Of a stretch of DNA of 64,000 bases, positions 1 through 9,960 are shown piece by piece. A program made the position numbers and the translations under genes. The notes beneath the pieces were generated by a model that worked only from the letters and a program-made list of their open reading frames with translations, did not search any database and was not told the origin of the DNA. Each line of letters opens with the position of its first letter. Within the stretch, counting starts at the first letter, position 1. The DNA is from Blasia pusilla (taxonomy: Eukaryota > Marchantiophyta > Marchantiopsida > Blasiales): contig CM114271.1 in NCBI GenBank assembly GCA_050084515.1, forward strand, positions 20,150,001-20,214,000. The letters run 5' to 3'.

Positions 1-1250
1 ATGGCTAAGCTTGGGTCAACAGTACCATCCACATTTGGAAGATGACATGGCGCACAATTACGCACATGGTCCTTCCAAACAACTCCATCACGACCCTCCA
101 ACATGAGAACTCCAGAAGCTAACACCTCGCGCACTCGTAAAATAGTGCGGCCTGCCGTCACATCCAACGTTATCGGTGCAATCTGCTGCAAATAGAGATA
201 GTCCCCCACATGGAACCTACAAATCGATGGTCGATAACCTCCACCCCGAATGGTTGCATACCGCAACGTATCCCTGTGTTGAGCAATGGCAAGATTCTCA
301 AAGGTGTTGGCATAACTCTCCGAAAAGAGCTCGCTCACGAGAACACACTCTCATCCACATCTTTGGGTCATCAAGGTTCACCACCTCACTAGACTCCCAA
401 CAAATTGCTGCTGGCAAGTGTGGATCTTGGCCGTATAACAGAAAATAAGGTGAGAAGGAAGCTAAGGATGCTTGGCGACTGAACCTATACCCCATGGCTA
501 ACCATGGCAACCGAATATCCGGTCTCCAAGATGCCCTTCAGAGGCCATACTTGCGCAATGCCCTCTTCACCGTCTCGAACCACACGCTCAGCCAAACCAT
601 CCGCCCTGGATGATCTCGAGACGTGGTCCGATGATCAATCAACGCCTTGTCACACAAGACCTGAAACTCACCTTGAAACTCAGACTGGTCGGTCAAGACT
701 TGGTGGTGCACCAAAATGACTAAGCACTCTATCAAGAAACGATACGCCGTTCCTCACTTGCCTTGTCGTAATGCCACCAACTCAATCCACTTGGAGAAGT
801 GCTCCACCATCACCAACACATATCGATGATGTCATCATACCAACGGTAACGGTCCCGCAAAGTCCACACTCCAATGGTAACCCAACCCCATAATAGGCAA
901 GGGGTGTAACTGTGGTGTAGGGGCATTGAATGATGCCCTCACCCGGTCACAAACCATACAACATGACACCAATCGCTGCGACCGAGTATGCATGCCACGC
1001 CACCAATCTTGACCAAGGAGTAATCTATACGACGCTTTACCCCAAAATGTCCCAACTCCTCATGGGCATGTCGCACAATGCGCTCTCTCTGAGCCAAATA
1101 CGGCACTACTCGTACTCTACCATCCTCCCACACATGGAGAATATGTGTTCCCTCCAATCGATACCTCTTAGCACGTTGAAGAACACGGTCTCGCTCCTTG
1201 GCACTCACTATGCCTGGCACCCTACTGGTCCGTAGGAACTCCAACACCAA
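1..1250 (-). pseudogene. Ty3 integrase (broken)
   Basis: Integrase joins retrotransposon cDNA to host DNA. The right part (about 939-1250) encodes the N-terminal zinc-binding region, with a HAHEELGHFG stretch typical of the HHCC domain. The catalytic core follows at about 300-900 in shifting frames, including the HFSKWIEL stretch seen in plant Ty3 integrases. The C-terminal part at 1-220 reads GDYLYLQQIAP, then VLMLEGRDG and NCAPCHLPNVDGTVDPSLA, a tail with no obvious chromodomain before the window edge. Stops and frame changes show it is not functional. Confidence 0.8.
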
Positions 1251-1370
1251 CGCATCATCATGAATATCACGCTGATCCGTACCACCATCTCCAACCTTAG
1301 GATCTCAAGGTGGCCATCTACCCTCGACTAGAGTAAGATATCATGTGGTCCTCCATACTAGAGTCCACCC

Positions 1371-1799
1371 CTAACCAACATAAAAGGCGGATGCATGCCA
1401 ACCTGGCACCATCTCCTCATCAACCTCGCCATGCCATCTAGCCCCAGTTGTATCCTCTTGGCTAGTACATGGGTTCCTACTCAACCCATCAGCATCAAGG
1501 TTGGCAACTCCAGGTCTATGTACCACCTGGAAGTCATACTCCTGTAAGATAAGAGCCCACCGTGCAAGCTTCCCTGTAAGCTTGTCAGACTCCATCAACC
1601 ACTTGAGCGGCTGGTGATTAGTAACAAGGGTGCCAAACAAGTAACACCTAAAGTGTGCCACAGCCCACACTACTGCCAAGCACTCTCCCTCATATGAACT
1701 ATAGCGCGACTCCGCCGCATTATTCGAACGACTTGCATAGGCCACCACAAACTCCATGTGCTCATCATCATGTTGTGTCAACACCGCTCCAAGTCCCAA
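1371..1799 (-). pseudogene. Ty3 RNase H domain
   Basis: This 142-codon open stretch encodes the RNase H that removes the RNA template after first-strand synthesis. It begins MGLGAVLTQ, followed by VVAYASRSNNAAESRYSSYEGECLA in overall pattern, then FGTLVTNHQPLKWLM (the usual D of TDHQPL is N here), and ends with VHRPGVANLDADGLSR. These are the hallmarks of Ty3/gypsy RNase H just upstream of integrase. The N in place of the aspartate in the TDH motif is probably inactivating. It is separated from RT by a frame change near 1800-1930. Confidence 0.88.
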
Positions 1800-1927
1800 C
1801 CTACTCCAATCAGTGTGTAACTTATTGGAGTAGGTTGGGACCCTCTGATAGGTCTCCTCAAGATAGGCGCCGCCACCAACTGGGCCTTAAGCTCCACAAA
1901 AGCTCTCTCCTGATCATCTCCCCAGTG

Positions 1928-2935
1928 CTACTCTTGATCTGATTTCAGAAATTGGTTCAAAGGCTTTGCCATAGCACTAAATCCCTTCACATACCTCCGA
2001 TAGTAGTTCGCCAATCCCATGAATGCTCGAACTCTACTCACATCTATCGGACGCGGAATAAGTGCAATAGCCTCCACCTTTGCTTGTTGAACTCCCAAAC
2101 CACCTGGATAGATCACATGACCCAAGTACTCAACATCTTCATGGAAGAACTTACACTTTCCTGGATGCAAACGTAGACCATGAGCTTTCAACCGCTCAAA
2201 CATCATCTGCAAATGTATCTGATGCTCCTCCACCGTGGTACTGAACACCAAGATATCATCAATGTAACACCGAACAAAATCCAACCCTGCTAGGATCCTG
2301 TCCATCACTCTCTGAAACTCGGCAAGTGCATTCTTCAGCCCAAAGGGTAAGAATTTCCACTGGTACAAACAATCCTTGCCATGAGTGTTGACACCCCAAA
2401 ATGTTGTCTTGGCCTTGTCACTCTCCCGAATTGGCAATTGATGGTATCCTGCCCGAAGATCCAAAGTACTGAAAATTTTTGCCTGTTCCACCACATCAAA
2501 GATCTCTCGGTGTAGGCATGGCATACCTATCGGCCTTGGTTTGCCGATTGATAGGACAAGAATCTCCACACATCCGCCTATCCGTAGTTGCCATGCATAT
2601 CCTTTTTAGAGCATGATAGTGGCCGATGCATACTCTCCATGCGACAACTCCACTAATCCAGCCTCCAAAAGGTCCAACGTCCTACTCTGAATCAGGTCCC
2701 TCTCCATATCACTATATCGGTAGGGACGACAGAAGATTGGCGTATCACTGGCCAAATCAATCCGTATACCGGGTCCAACCAGAGAACCCAACTCCTTCAT
2801 GCTAAAGGCAAAACAACTCCTATAAGCACGTAGGAATTGTGTCAAGTGTCGTTTCTCACCTCCCGTAAGCTTGGGCCCAAGTAATGGCTCCCAAGTCTCC
2901 TCCACTGGCACACTAGAGGGAGAGGACAATGCCAT
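1928..2935 (-). pseudogene. Ty3 reverse transcriptase (frameshifted)
   Basis: The N-terminal part (2606-2935) holds the leader LVGPGIRIDLASDTPIF and the LVELSHGEYASAT stretch. The main part (1928-2569) holds FSTLDLRAGYHQLPI (motif A), FLPFGLKNALAEFQ (motif B) and the catalytic YIDD at 2255-2266, followed by YLGHVI and LANYYRRYVKGF of the connection. The catalytic aspartates are kept, but a stop and frame change between 2520 and 2606 split the enzyme across the segment that should read MCGDYRPIN. Compared with copy 2 the sequence is clearly the same family. Confidence 0.92.
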
Positions 2936-2976
2936 TGGCTGCTACGGAACCCCCTCATAAGATGGTACATCCTTAG

Positions 2977-4300
2977 CTACACCATCATCTGAGCAAATAA
3001 CTCCTCCACCAGCATGAGCAACCAACTCCACATGCCCACCATTACATCCCATTTGCTCCAAGGATGCAAAATACTACTCTCCTCGCCCCAAGCCGATGCC
3101 TCTACCGTCCCGGTAGCCATCGAGCTCATTACAAGGGGTGGAAGATCCATGACATAGTCCAAGTCGATCGCTCGGCCATACCAAGACTCAAAATCCAAGT
3201 CAAAAATTCAGGTCCATGGCTGACCCAACACATGACGTCGTGAAGCCTCGAAATGGAAGCAAACTGTCACACAAAGAGCAAATCCCATCGCACGCTCTCT
3301 CTCATCAGCGTTAGGCTCCACCAACTCTCGCACATGAGAATCCCATACAAGCCCGGGACCACCTTCCCTGTATGCATGTGACGAGGGAAAACTCACAAAT
3401 GTGGGTAGTGCCATCCTAGGCTGGCCCACACGGTTCACCACTGCCATGGGTGACTGATCAATAACCCTCACCACCTGAGAAAGTCGCCCAGTATCCAAGA
3501 TACTATCCATTGTAAGGCAAGGATCCTACTGCACTGCATCATATGCTTGACATAGAACCTCCCTAGGCAACAAGTTTGTCCACCACAAGTGTGGACAATG
3601 TGCACGCGAGCCAACTTGCGCTGCATCCAACAACACCGCTGGTCCAATCCAAGACCGCACCTCATGAACACTCGCCATCATCCGGGTCCGAGTGTCACCC
3701 AACAATGGAACATTCTCCAAAATGTAAGCTAGAGCACGTTCTTGATGAACTTGAAGATGTCGTAACACCCGTAACATCTCCCAAAACAATCGAGACCTAG
3801 GCTCGTGTAATCCCTCACCACGACCAACACGTGTATGACCCTGACATGGCCATCCAACAATCACCAAATCCACAAGACCAACCCTCTCAAGGTCCTGCGC
3901 CCCCAACAATGCAATGTGTGACGGCAAAGCACGCTGGTACCCACAAATAGCTGATGGCGGCAACAAATCAGGATATCTCCGCATCAACTGACCAATATGT
4001 CGGGATGAGACTCTTTGGGCCATCTCATCTCGCTCCACATACACGTATCTCCGCATAGGAATACCGACGCAACATCATCTCATCTGACCAAACCAAAGTG
4101 CTAATCCCACCAAAGAGATCTAACACACAAATGCCCTTCGGCGGATCGCCATACAATGGGTGTAGTATCCAAAGGGGATAACCAATGGACCAGAAGTAGG
4201 AGTCCGCCGTGGGGCCTCCTCTTCCTCGTGAGGTATATGACCTCACACCAAGCCTCTCACACCAAGCCTCTCCCGCCGTAGTGCACCGCCCGAACTCCAA
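2977..4300 (-). pseudogene. Cytosine-5 DNA methyltransferase domain inside Ty3 pol (copy 1)
   Basis: This domain would methylate cytosine in DNA using S-adenosylmethionine. Motif I (AdoMet binding) reads VLDLFGGISTL, with DLFGG at 4106-4120. Motif II reads YVYVERDE near 4022-4050. Motif IV reads VDLVIVGWPCQG, with the catalytic Cys codon at 3844-3846. Motif VI is ILENVPLLG, with ENV at 3709-3717. Motif VIII is AAQVGSRAHCPHLWWTNL near 3570-3630. The C-terminal part (3208-3480) has PNADERERAMGF and RRHVLGQPW, matching motifs IX-X. Motif order is canonical, unlike rearranged plant DRM enzymes, and the RLFWEMLRVL after motif IV resembles DNMT3. One frameshift lies between motifs I and II. Motifs II-X share one frame, broken by a TAG at 3523-3525 and a stop near 3205, and that frame continues to 2977 as linker before RT. 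Confidence 0.88.
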
Positions 4301-4362
4301 AGTGAAACATCCAACGATGAGGATGCCCTTTGTTGCAAAAAATAGGGACCTCCTCTACCTCC

Positions 4363-5211
4363 TCATGCACAAGAGAATCCATAGCGAAGCATTACCCTCC
4401 AAAAGTCTCTTGGCCAAGTGACTACTCCACTAAAACCACCCACGGATGCTAACACTTTTGGGGAAGACCCTCCTGGTCGAGCCCCATAAATAAATCTCAC
4501 AGAACTTGGCTCATACGTCCATCCCGGACTGCCAACCAGGTCTATAAGACGCTGTCTCACCCGATAATCCATCTGAAAACCCATCGGGTACACATCGCTC
4601 CTCCAACTAGTACATCATACAACTCGGGTGATGTGACTACCGTGAGATACTCCCAACCGGAGCTATCATCGCATGATCTGGTGTCAATCATGCAGAAAAC
4701 TTCTCCGTGTCATGAATTGAGACCTATCATTGGCTCCTCCAGGTGATGTTTGAATCTGGAAAGGGCAAGGCTCAAGCTCTGACCTCCGAATACCCAAACC
4801 AATACATGCCGCCTTTCCCAACATCAAAGGTTGGGCACCAGAGTCTAACAAGACTCTATTTGGTCTATACACATGTCCTGTAGGACTCACCAATCGGAAT
4901 ATCCCACTCCGATTGTCCAACATACATACACCAGGTGTAAGCCTCTCACGATCAATGGCTGGACGGGCTGGTAATCCATCGATCTTCGCCGCTGCTGCTT
5001 GCCAAGTAGCACTGGTACTCAATGCTACACCTAACATAGAGGGTCGCTCCACCGCAACACCCTCATCCACCTCAGCACGTGTAGCAATAACACCCCCACG
5101 TTCACACAACGTGGCTGCTAGCTGAAATACAGGAGCTAAGTCAACTCCTAAAGCCATCAGCTCCGTGGCCAAAAATAATGGGGATCCCAACACTAAAGTT
5201 GCCATCCGCAC
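4363..5211 (-). pseudogene. Ty3 aspartic protease and linker to methyltransferase
   Basis: The right part (4684-5211) encodes a retroviral-type aspartic protease that would cleave the polyprotein. The active-site stretch is RVLLDSGAQPLMLGKAA, with DSGA at 4834-4845, preceded by IFRLVSPTGHVYRPN. Copy 2 has the same motif, so the identification is firm. The left part (4363-4593) begins MYPMGFQMDY, which follows a YDVLVGGA-like stretch in another frame and forms the spacer leading into the methyltransferase. Frame changes separate protease, linker and motif I. Confidence 0.82.
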
Positions 5212-5283
5212 ATCGCTCTCGATGATCTTTGATCTGTGTCTACTACACGCCGATGTAGATGCCTCATCCCCCCACTGTCGGTC

Positions 5284-6770
5284 TCAATAGGTCGCGTGAG
5301 GAACCATAGATGGAGTCCTAAGCACCTCAGACAACAAGAATGATTGGGGAAGCCTAGCTTGCCTCCCAGCCTCACCCCTCTGTGGGTCCAACTCCACAGT
5401 AGCACCAAGTGGCTCTAACGCTCGAGTGGCTCCTCTCGTAACTGCAGCCGATGCCTCAACCTGTGCTGCACTTGCCATATAAGAGAGATCATCCCCTCCA
5501 TAAGAGATGGAAGCCCCTGGTCCTGAACGTGATCTATGCTGGATACCAGCCCTAGTAGCCAACTTCTGATCCAACTGCTTAATCTTGGCACCCATAGTTG
5601 ACTCTGTCGTACTGGTAGGGGTAGCCACCGTAGGCTCTCCAACCACTGGTCCACCTCTACCACCCCTACCACCTCTACCACCTCGGCCTCTCGGAGCTAC
5701 TCCACCACGGCCGCGGCCTGATCTCAACTTTGGATGAAGATCAAAGCAACGCTCTCGAGGATGACATGGTCTCCCACAATGATCACACTAAGTTGGGGCC
5801 GACTGAGGCCCATCCTCCAAAGTCAGTCTCCCATCCTCTTGGGGACAAAACTTCTTAACATGATCACCTCCACATGTCCAACATGACGGTCCTTGCTGCG
5901 GGGCAAAAAATGAAGGCAATGGTCTCTGCGCAAGTGTCCCTCTAGGACCTGACTGAGGTCGTGTGTACCCCCCATGACTCCCACTACTACTACCACCACC
6001 ACCACTACTACGAGACTGTGAGGTGGGCTCCTGAACATGAGAAGTAGTTGTTGTATCCCTACTGAATGCGGATGTCACCACTCTCTCCTTCACCATGTTA
6101 AGCTCAATCTTCTCAGATAGAGCAAACACATGGGTCAATGTGGGTAAATCATCACTCATAAGAGTAGCATCACGTACCCTGCGGCGCAACTCTTTGTCCA
6201 AGATCCCATACCAAAACTGGACTGCCTGAGCCTCAGTCACACCTTGGATAACTGAAATCAAGCGTCGCATACGAGTGTATACCTCACGAAGACTCTCACC
6301 AGTCTTTCGCTCAAATTCTTGAAGACTCCTCAACTTCTCTGTCTTCACTCCCTGATAGTTCTTCTTCAACCTCTTGAAGAACTCTGCAGCTGGGCTAAAC
6401 GATGGTGGGGCACTAGTACCTCCACTAGTACCCCCACTGGTACCTCCATGGGTACCTCCACTGGTACCCCCACTCCGGCTTGTACTCGTACCACTCAACG
6501 TTGGGCTGGCTAGCATAGTAGGAGCACCTACCAATACCACCATGGGTGATAGACACATAGCCTGGAGACCAATATTGTCTCCACGCCTCAATCTCAGCAA
6601 CATGGTCCTTCCTAAACTCATGGTAATCATCCATGGGTGGTCCCTCCAAGTGCTGAAACAACCCCTTCCAAGCCAAGAAGGGTGTAAACAACGTGGCGTT
6701 CCGCAACATTTTCATATCACACCACGTATCAAACTCCTGCATGAAGTCCTCCAACTCAATGGTGCCCACT
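5284..6770 (-). pseudogene. Ty3 gag with two zinc knuckles
   Basis: Gag forms the particle that packages element RNA. The N-terminal piece (6425-6769) reads MGTIELEDFMQEFDTWC. The capsid-like core in 5788-6630 contains FERKTGESLREVYTRMRRL and VTEAQAVQFWYGIL, matching copy 2. A zinc knuckle CWTCGGDHVKKFC (CX2CX3HX4C) lies near 5840-5885. A second, imperfect one, CDHCGRPCHPRERC with C where H is expected, lies near 5745-5790. It is followed by an RGRGG/GGRGG-rich nucleic-acid-binding stretch (5640-5720) and a spacer to the protease. A frame change occurs between the capsid pieces near 6430-6630 and a stop between the two knuckles. Confidence 0.85.
6405..6485 (-). repeat. In-gag minisatellite of about 15 bp units
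   Basis: Five or so near-identical 15-bp units alternate ggtacctccact and ggtacccccact. In the gag frame they encode a GGTSGGTSGGTH-type run between the N-terminal part and the capsid-like core. Copy 2 lacks this run, so it expanded in copy 1 or its lineage. Confidence 0.8.
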
Positions 6771-7050
6771 GCACCCGAGTATCCTCATGGGCCCTTCATG
6801 GCCCCATATATCCCGTCCATGTCCCAAATCAATGGAGCTGCAACACTCAATAACAACGTAGAAGACTCGGTGTTTGGAACACCCTCGTCCTCCTCTTTAT
6901 CAACCGTCGGAAGTGGAAAAGGTAGCCGATACCTAAATCCACTCCATGTGAAACCACCACTGTCCGCACCACAGTCCCCAACCAGACCAGCCGACATCTC
7001 TGTGATGACCAACGCCGGTGCCGCACCACCACCAAATTATCACCACTAAG
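6771..7050 (-). pseudogene. Upstream extension of Ty3 gag (5' end of copy 1)
   Basis: The minus strand here encodes FTWSGFRYRLPFP and an acidic stretch before IWDMDGIYGAMKGP, leading to the MGTIELEDF start of the recognised gag. Copy 2 has a comparable stretch (GFTRSGARFRG) at the same distance from its gag at about 12600-12800, so it is probably the true N-terminal part of gag. Stops interrupt it. No protein family was recognised. Confidence 0.5.
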
Positions 7051-7535
7051 TAACCAAGTGACGTCGATGTCGCTATACTATTCTAGCTCTACTAGCTATG
7101 AGTGTAGGCAACCTAACCTGTAATCACCACAAGAAGCCTCCCACGGTCTACTTGTCATCACTCCAGCCTCACTACCGGTAGCACCCATGAATAACACTAC
7201 TCTGGAAATCAGCATCAACCCTAACAATGGGCGCGCAAGCAAGAAGCAACGATGGAGGGGATCCAAACACAGGAAGTCCAACGACAACCCTCCAATCGCA
7301 AATGGAAATCAAGGGAACACAATCCACCAAACGTGGCGCCCCCTGAATCCACAAAACCCACCACACAATTCTAACGCAATAGCTACTCCGCCGCGGGTCG
7401 ATGACGTGCTAGTGAAACTCGCAGCACCTGAAAATATCACTTGCATGGAGAGGCTACACCGTACTATGCGCTAGAGGTCCATCAACCAAAAACCTGAGAT
7501 GCATAAAACGCCTAACACCTCTCCGAACAACACCA

Positions 7536-7625
7536 AATGAGCTACACCAGTATGTACACCGGCATAGTTAAGAACTCAGCAGTTAAGCGTCTTCCAGGCA
7601 GAATAGCCCAAAGATGGGTGACCAG
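7536..7625 (+). ncRNA. 5S rRNA-derived segment with pol III internal control region
   Basis: The plus strand reads accag at 7546-7550, caccgg at 7557-7562, agaactcagcagttaagcgt at 7571-7590 and gatgggtgacc at 7613-7623. These match plant 5S rRNA in order, from about position 13 to 90. The start of box A and the start of box C are 32 nt apart, which is the 5S spacing. The 5' part is 2 nt shorter than 5S, and the 3' third of 5S is not recognisable. It is therefore a derived segment, not a functional 5S gene. It lies opposite to the Ty3 coding strand. 5S-derived inserts are known in the LTRs of Cassandra-type TRIM elements of vascular plants. A SINE-like origin is also possible. Confidence 0.72.
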
Positions 7626-7671
7626 TTATGCAACACTCAAATCACAAATCCTGCAAAAATTTCTTGACACC

Positions 7672-7695
7672 CAAGCAAGCAAGCTTGCTTGCTTG
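7672..7695. repeat. 24-bp perfect palindrome of AAGC/GCTT units
   Basis: Three caag-type units are followed by their exact reverse complement, centred on an aagctt site. It lies just downstream of the 5S-like segment. It could form a small cruciform or hairpin, or be a microsatellite-like accident. Confidence 0.8.
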
Positions 7696-8853
7696 CTCCT
7701 TGCTCCTTACTACGCCTCTCACGCCCACTCGCCCGAGTTGCCTCGAAGCATCAAAATGCCAAGACATGCCCCTATCGCCCCCTTCGCCATGCTTTGCTAT
7801 GGAGCGAGGCCCAACCAGGGCGCCCCCAATGGGATAGGCGTCTCCAACAATGAACCAGTCACCAACCAACCAGCCCCTCCGATCCGCTGTCCACCATAGC
7901 CAGACCTTGAGCTAGTCCGCAAAATTTTGATAAGAAATTTCTTCACAAATCCTTGACCAAAATTGAATCTATTTCAACCAAAATTCAATTGACCACCATA
8001 GCTATCTCTCCACAAAACTCAGCTACAACCGAGCTTTGTACTTTGAGCTAAAAATCAGACAAACTTGCTGTCCATACACCTCCAAAATCGCAAATCCGAC
8101 AGCGCTTCCGCCCAGTTTCATGCACGCAAAAATCCGTAACGCTCCACACACTCAAGCAGATAGCTTCACATGAGATCAAAATACAAGTAGCAATAGGAAC
8201 CTCTCACCCGATCTGGATGAACTTCAACAGAGCTTCCGCACTCCACGCTCTCCACATCAGAAAACCGTCGAACACGAACCAGAATCTTCAATCCTTTATA
8301 ACTTCCAACTCCTCTAAAGCACATTGGAAAGCTCTCAGCAACGCGCTTCTTTCCCAACCAACCATGCACCAGATTCACACCTCCAACATAGGCCACAAGC
8401 CATGAACATCCACGGACGAGTACACAATCAACCCTAACCAGATCCTAATGATCCACAATCGAAGCTACCATCGATCTACTCTAGTTCTTTGAGTGAAATC
8501 CGTGAAAGACCTTCTGTTATAAAACACGTATAGAATCACATACAATCGAGCCAAACCCACTCCATGATGGGAGAATCTAGGTCGAAGCTTGCGGGAAACA
8601 CCATAGCCAAGAGCTCTACTCACTACCAAGGCTAACTCCCAACGCAACAGGCTCAACTCAAAGAACTAACTGTTCTTTGAGTGCACTCCACCTTATATCC
8701 TCCAACCTAAGAGCGGGCCCTACTGGAAAAGTCACCCTCAACTGAGTAACCCCCAACCCTATGTATGAAATCGCATCTCTACCTAGACACTGCGGCCCTA
8801 CCTAAGGTATGGCCTCTACTAGCACACTATACTCTACGACATAATCCGTATGG

Positions 8854-9300
8854 TCATGACAAGACCTTTGCATGCCCAATCGTATCAAAGATCTCCTCAG
8901 GGGTGGGCAAGGCATACCTATCGGCCTTTGTCTTCTGATTAATAGGTCGGTAATCTCCACACATTCGCTTATTCGTCCAGTTGCCATGCACATTCTTCTT
9001 GGCGGGCATGACAGTGGCAGATGCATACTCTCCATGCGACATCTCCACTAGTCTTGCTCCTACTCTGAATCAGAACCCTCTCCATGTCACTTTACCTGTA
9101 GGGTCGTTGGAAGATCGGCGTGTCACTCAACAACTCAATGCAGATCCTTGTACCCTTGAGTGTACCCAAATCATGCATACTAAATGCAAAATAGCTCCTA
9201 TAACTCATAAGGAACTAGTGTTTCCGACGCTGCTCTCCTCCTGTCAACTTAGGGCCCATATCTGGCTCCCAAGTCTCCATCGTGACTACGATAGGACTCT
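8854..9300 (-). pseudogene. Truncated Ty3 reverse transcriptase, N-terminal part
   Basis: The stretch MEMSHGEYASATVMPAKK and MCGDYRPINQKTKADRYAL at 8854-9048 is the RT segment just before motif A. The preceding part at about 9100-9300 matches the copy 1 leader (the KLTGG and YRSYF region) but in several frames. The sequence stops matching near 8870, so no catalytic motif is present. It preserves the segment that copy 1 has lost by frameshift. Confidence 0.85.
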
Positions 9301-9402
9301 CCGACGCGGATGTCGGTGGTTGCTATGGTGCAACCCCATCTCGGACAATAGAACTCCCATCTCCACGTGCAGTACTCGGAACCACGCTCATTGTTGTGGC
9401 TA

Positions 9403-9960
9403 TCATCTCAATGAGCGCACCTGATGTACACTCGTCATCACGCGAGACCTCGAATTGCCCAAAATTGGCACATTCTCCAAAATGTATGTTGGAGAATGAG
9501 ACTGATGCTCTGGTAAATGTTGCAAGATCCGCATCATCTCCCAAAACAACATGGACCAAGTGTCAGCTAACCCGCTACCTCGTCCAACACTCGATTGGCC
9601 CTGACACAGCCAACCAGCAATGACCAAGTCTATGGTCCCTACCCGCTCCAAGTCCTGCGCACCCAACAATGAAATGTCCCTCGGTAGGGAACTCTAGTAA
9701 CCCTGAATGGTGGACGCAGAAAACAAGTCGGGAAAACGGAGGCGTAACAGTGCCACATGGTGAAGTGAAGCGCACCTTGCAACATCATCAATCTCCACAT
9801 ACAAGTACTACTGCACGTGCACTCCAACGTGCAAAACAAAAGCTAACCCAGTGATGGTCCCTCCAAAGAGATCCAACACTCGAATACCCTTATCTGGGAT
9901 GCACCACACAATCGGGGTGGTGTCCAAAGGGGTCATAGCTGCACTCCTGCCTATCTAGGG
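9403..9960 (-). pseudogene. Cytosine-5 DNA methyltransferase domain inside Ty3 pol (copy 2, truncated)
   Basis: The minus strand encodes motif I as VLDLFGGTITGL (DLFGG at 9859-9873) and motif II as YLYVEIDD (about 9783-9809). A long match to copy 1 follows (LLGAQDLERVGTIDLVIAG). Motif IV reads GWLCQGQSSVGRG at 9601-9615 and nearby, and motif VI reads YILENVPILG with ENV at 9469-9477. The catalytic Cys is kept, but the adjacent Pro is Leu (ctg), which a single C-to-T change in ccg would explain. After HQVRS the sequence jumps to the spacer before RT, so about 700 bp with motifs VIII-X are deleted. Stops lie before motif II and after IQGY. Confidence 0.88.

Larger units (their letters stand above)
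1..7050 (-). mobile_element. Ty3/gypsy LTR retrotransposon carrying a DNA methyltransferase domain (copy 1)
   Basis: Reading the minus strand from right to left, the recognisable domains are gag with two zinc knuckles, an aspartic protease, a cytosine-5 DNA methyltransferase, reverse transcriptase, RNase H and integrase. RT-RNase H-integrase is the Ty3/gypsy order. The methyltransferase between protease and RT is not part of the standard family. Several stops and frameshifts break the reading frame, so this is an inactive copy. The 3' LTR lies beyond the left edge, so LTR divergence cannot be judged. I found no tRNA primer-binding site of the common initiator-Met type near 7050, so the 5' boundary is uncertain. 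Confidence 0.9.
7051..8790. other. Non-coding leader/LTR-side region between Ty3 copies
   Basis: No open frame longer than about 120 codons resembles a protein here. The position upstream of copy 1 gag fits a 5' untranslated leader plus LTR, but no matching LTR lies in the window, so this cannot be confirmed. The stretch contains the 5S-like segment at 7536-7625, a 24-bp palindrome at 7672-7695, and a short inverted pair (agttctttgag / ctcaaagaact) around 8480 and 8655-8680. Confidence 0.4.

Noticed and set aside
2977-4300. The methyltransferase being a bacterial contaminant or restriction-modification enzyme
   Set aside because: It is flanked on both sides by Ty3 pol domains in two independent copies, and its details resemble DNMT3 more than bacterial enzymes.
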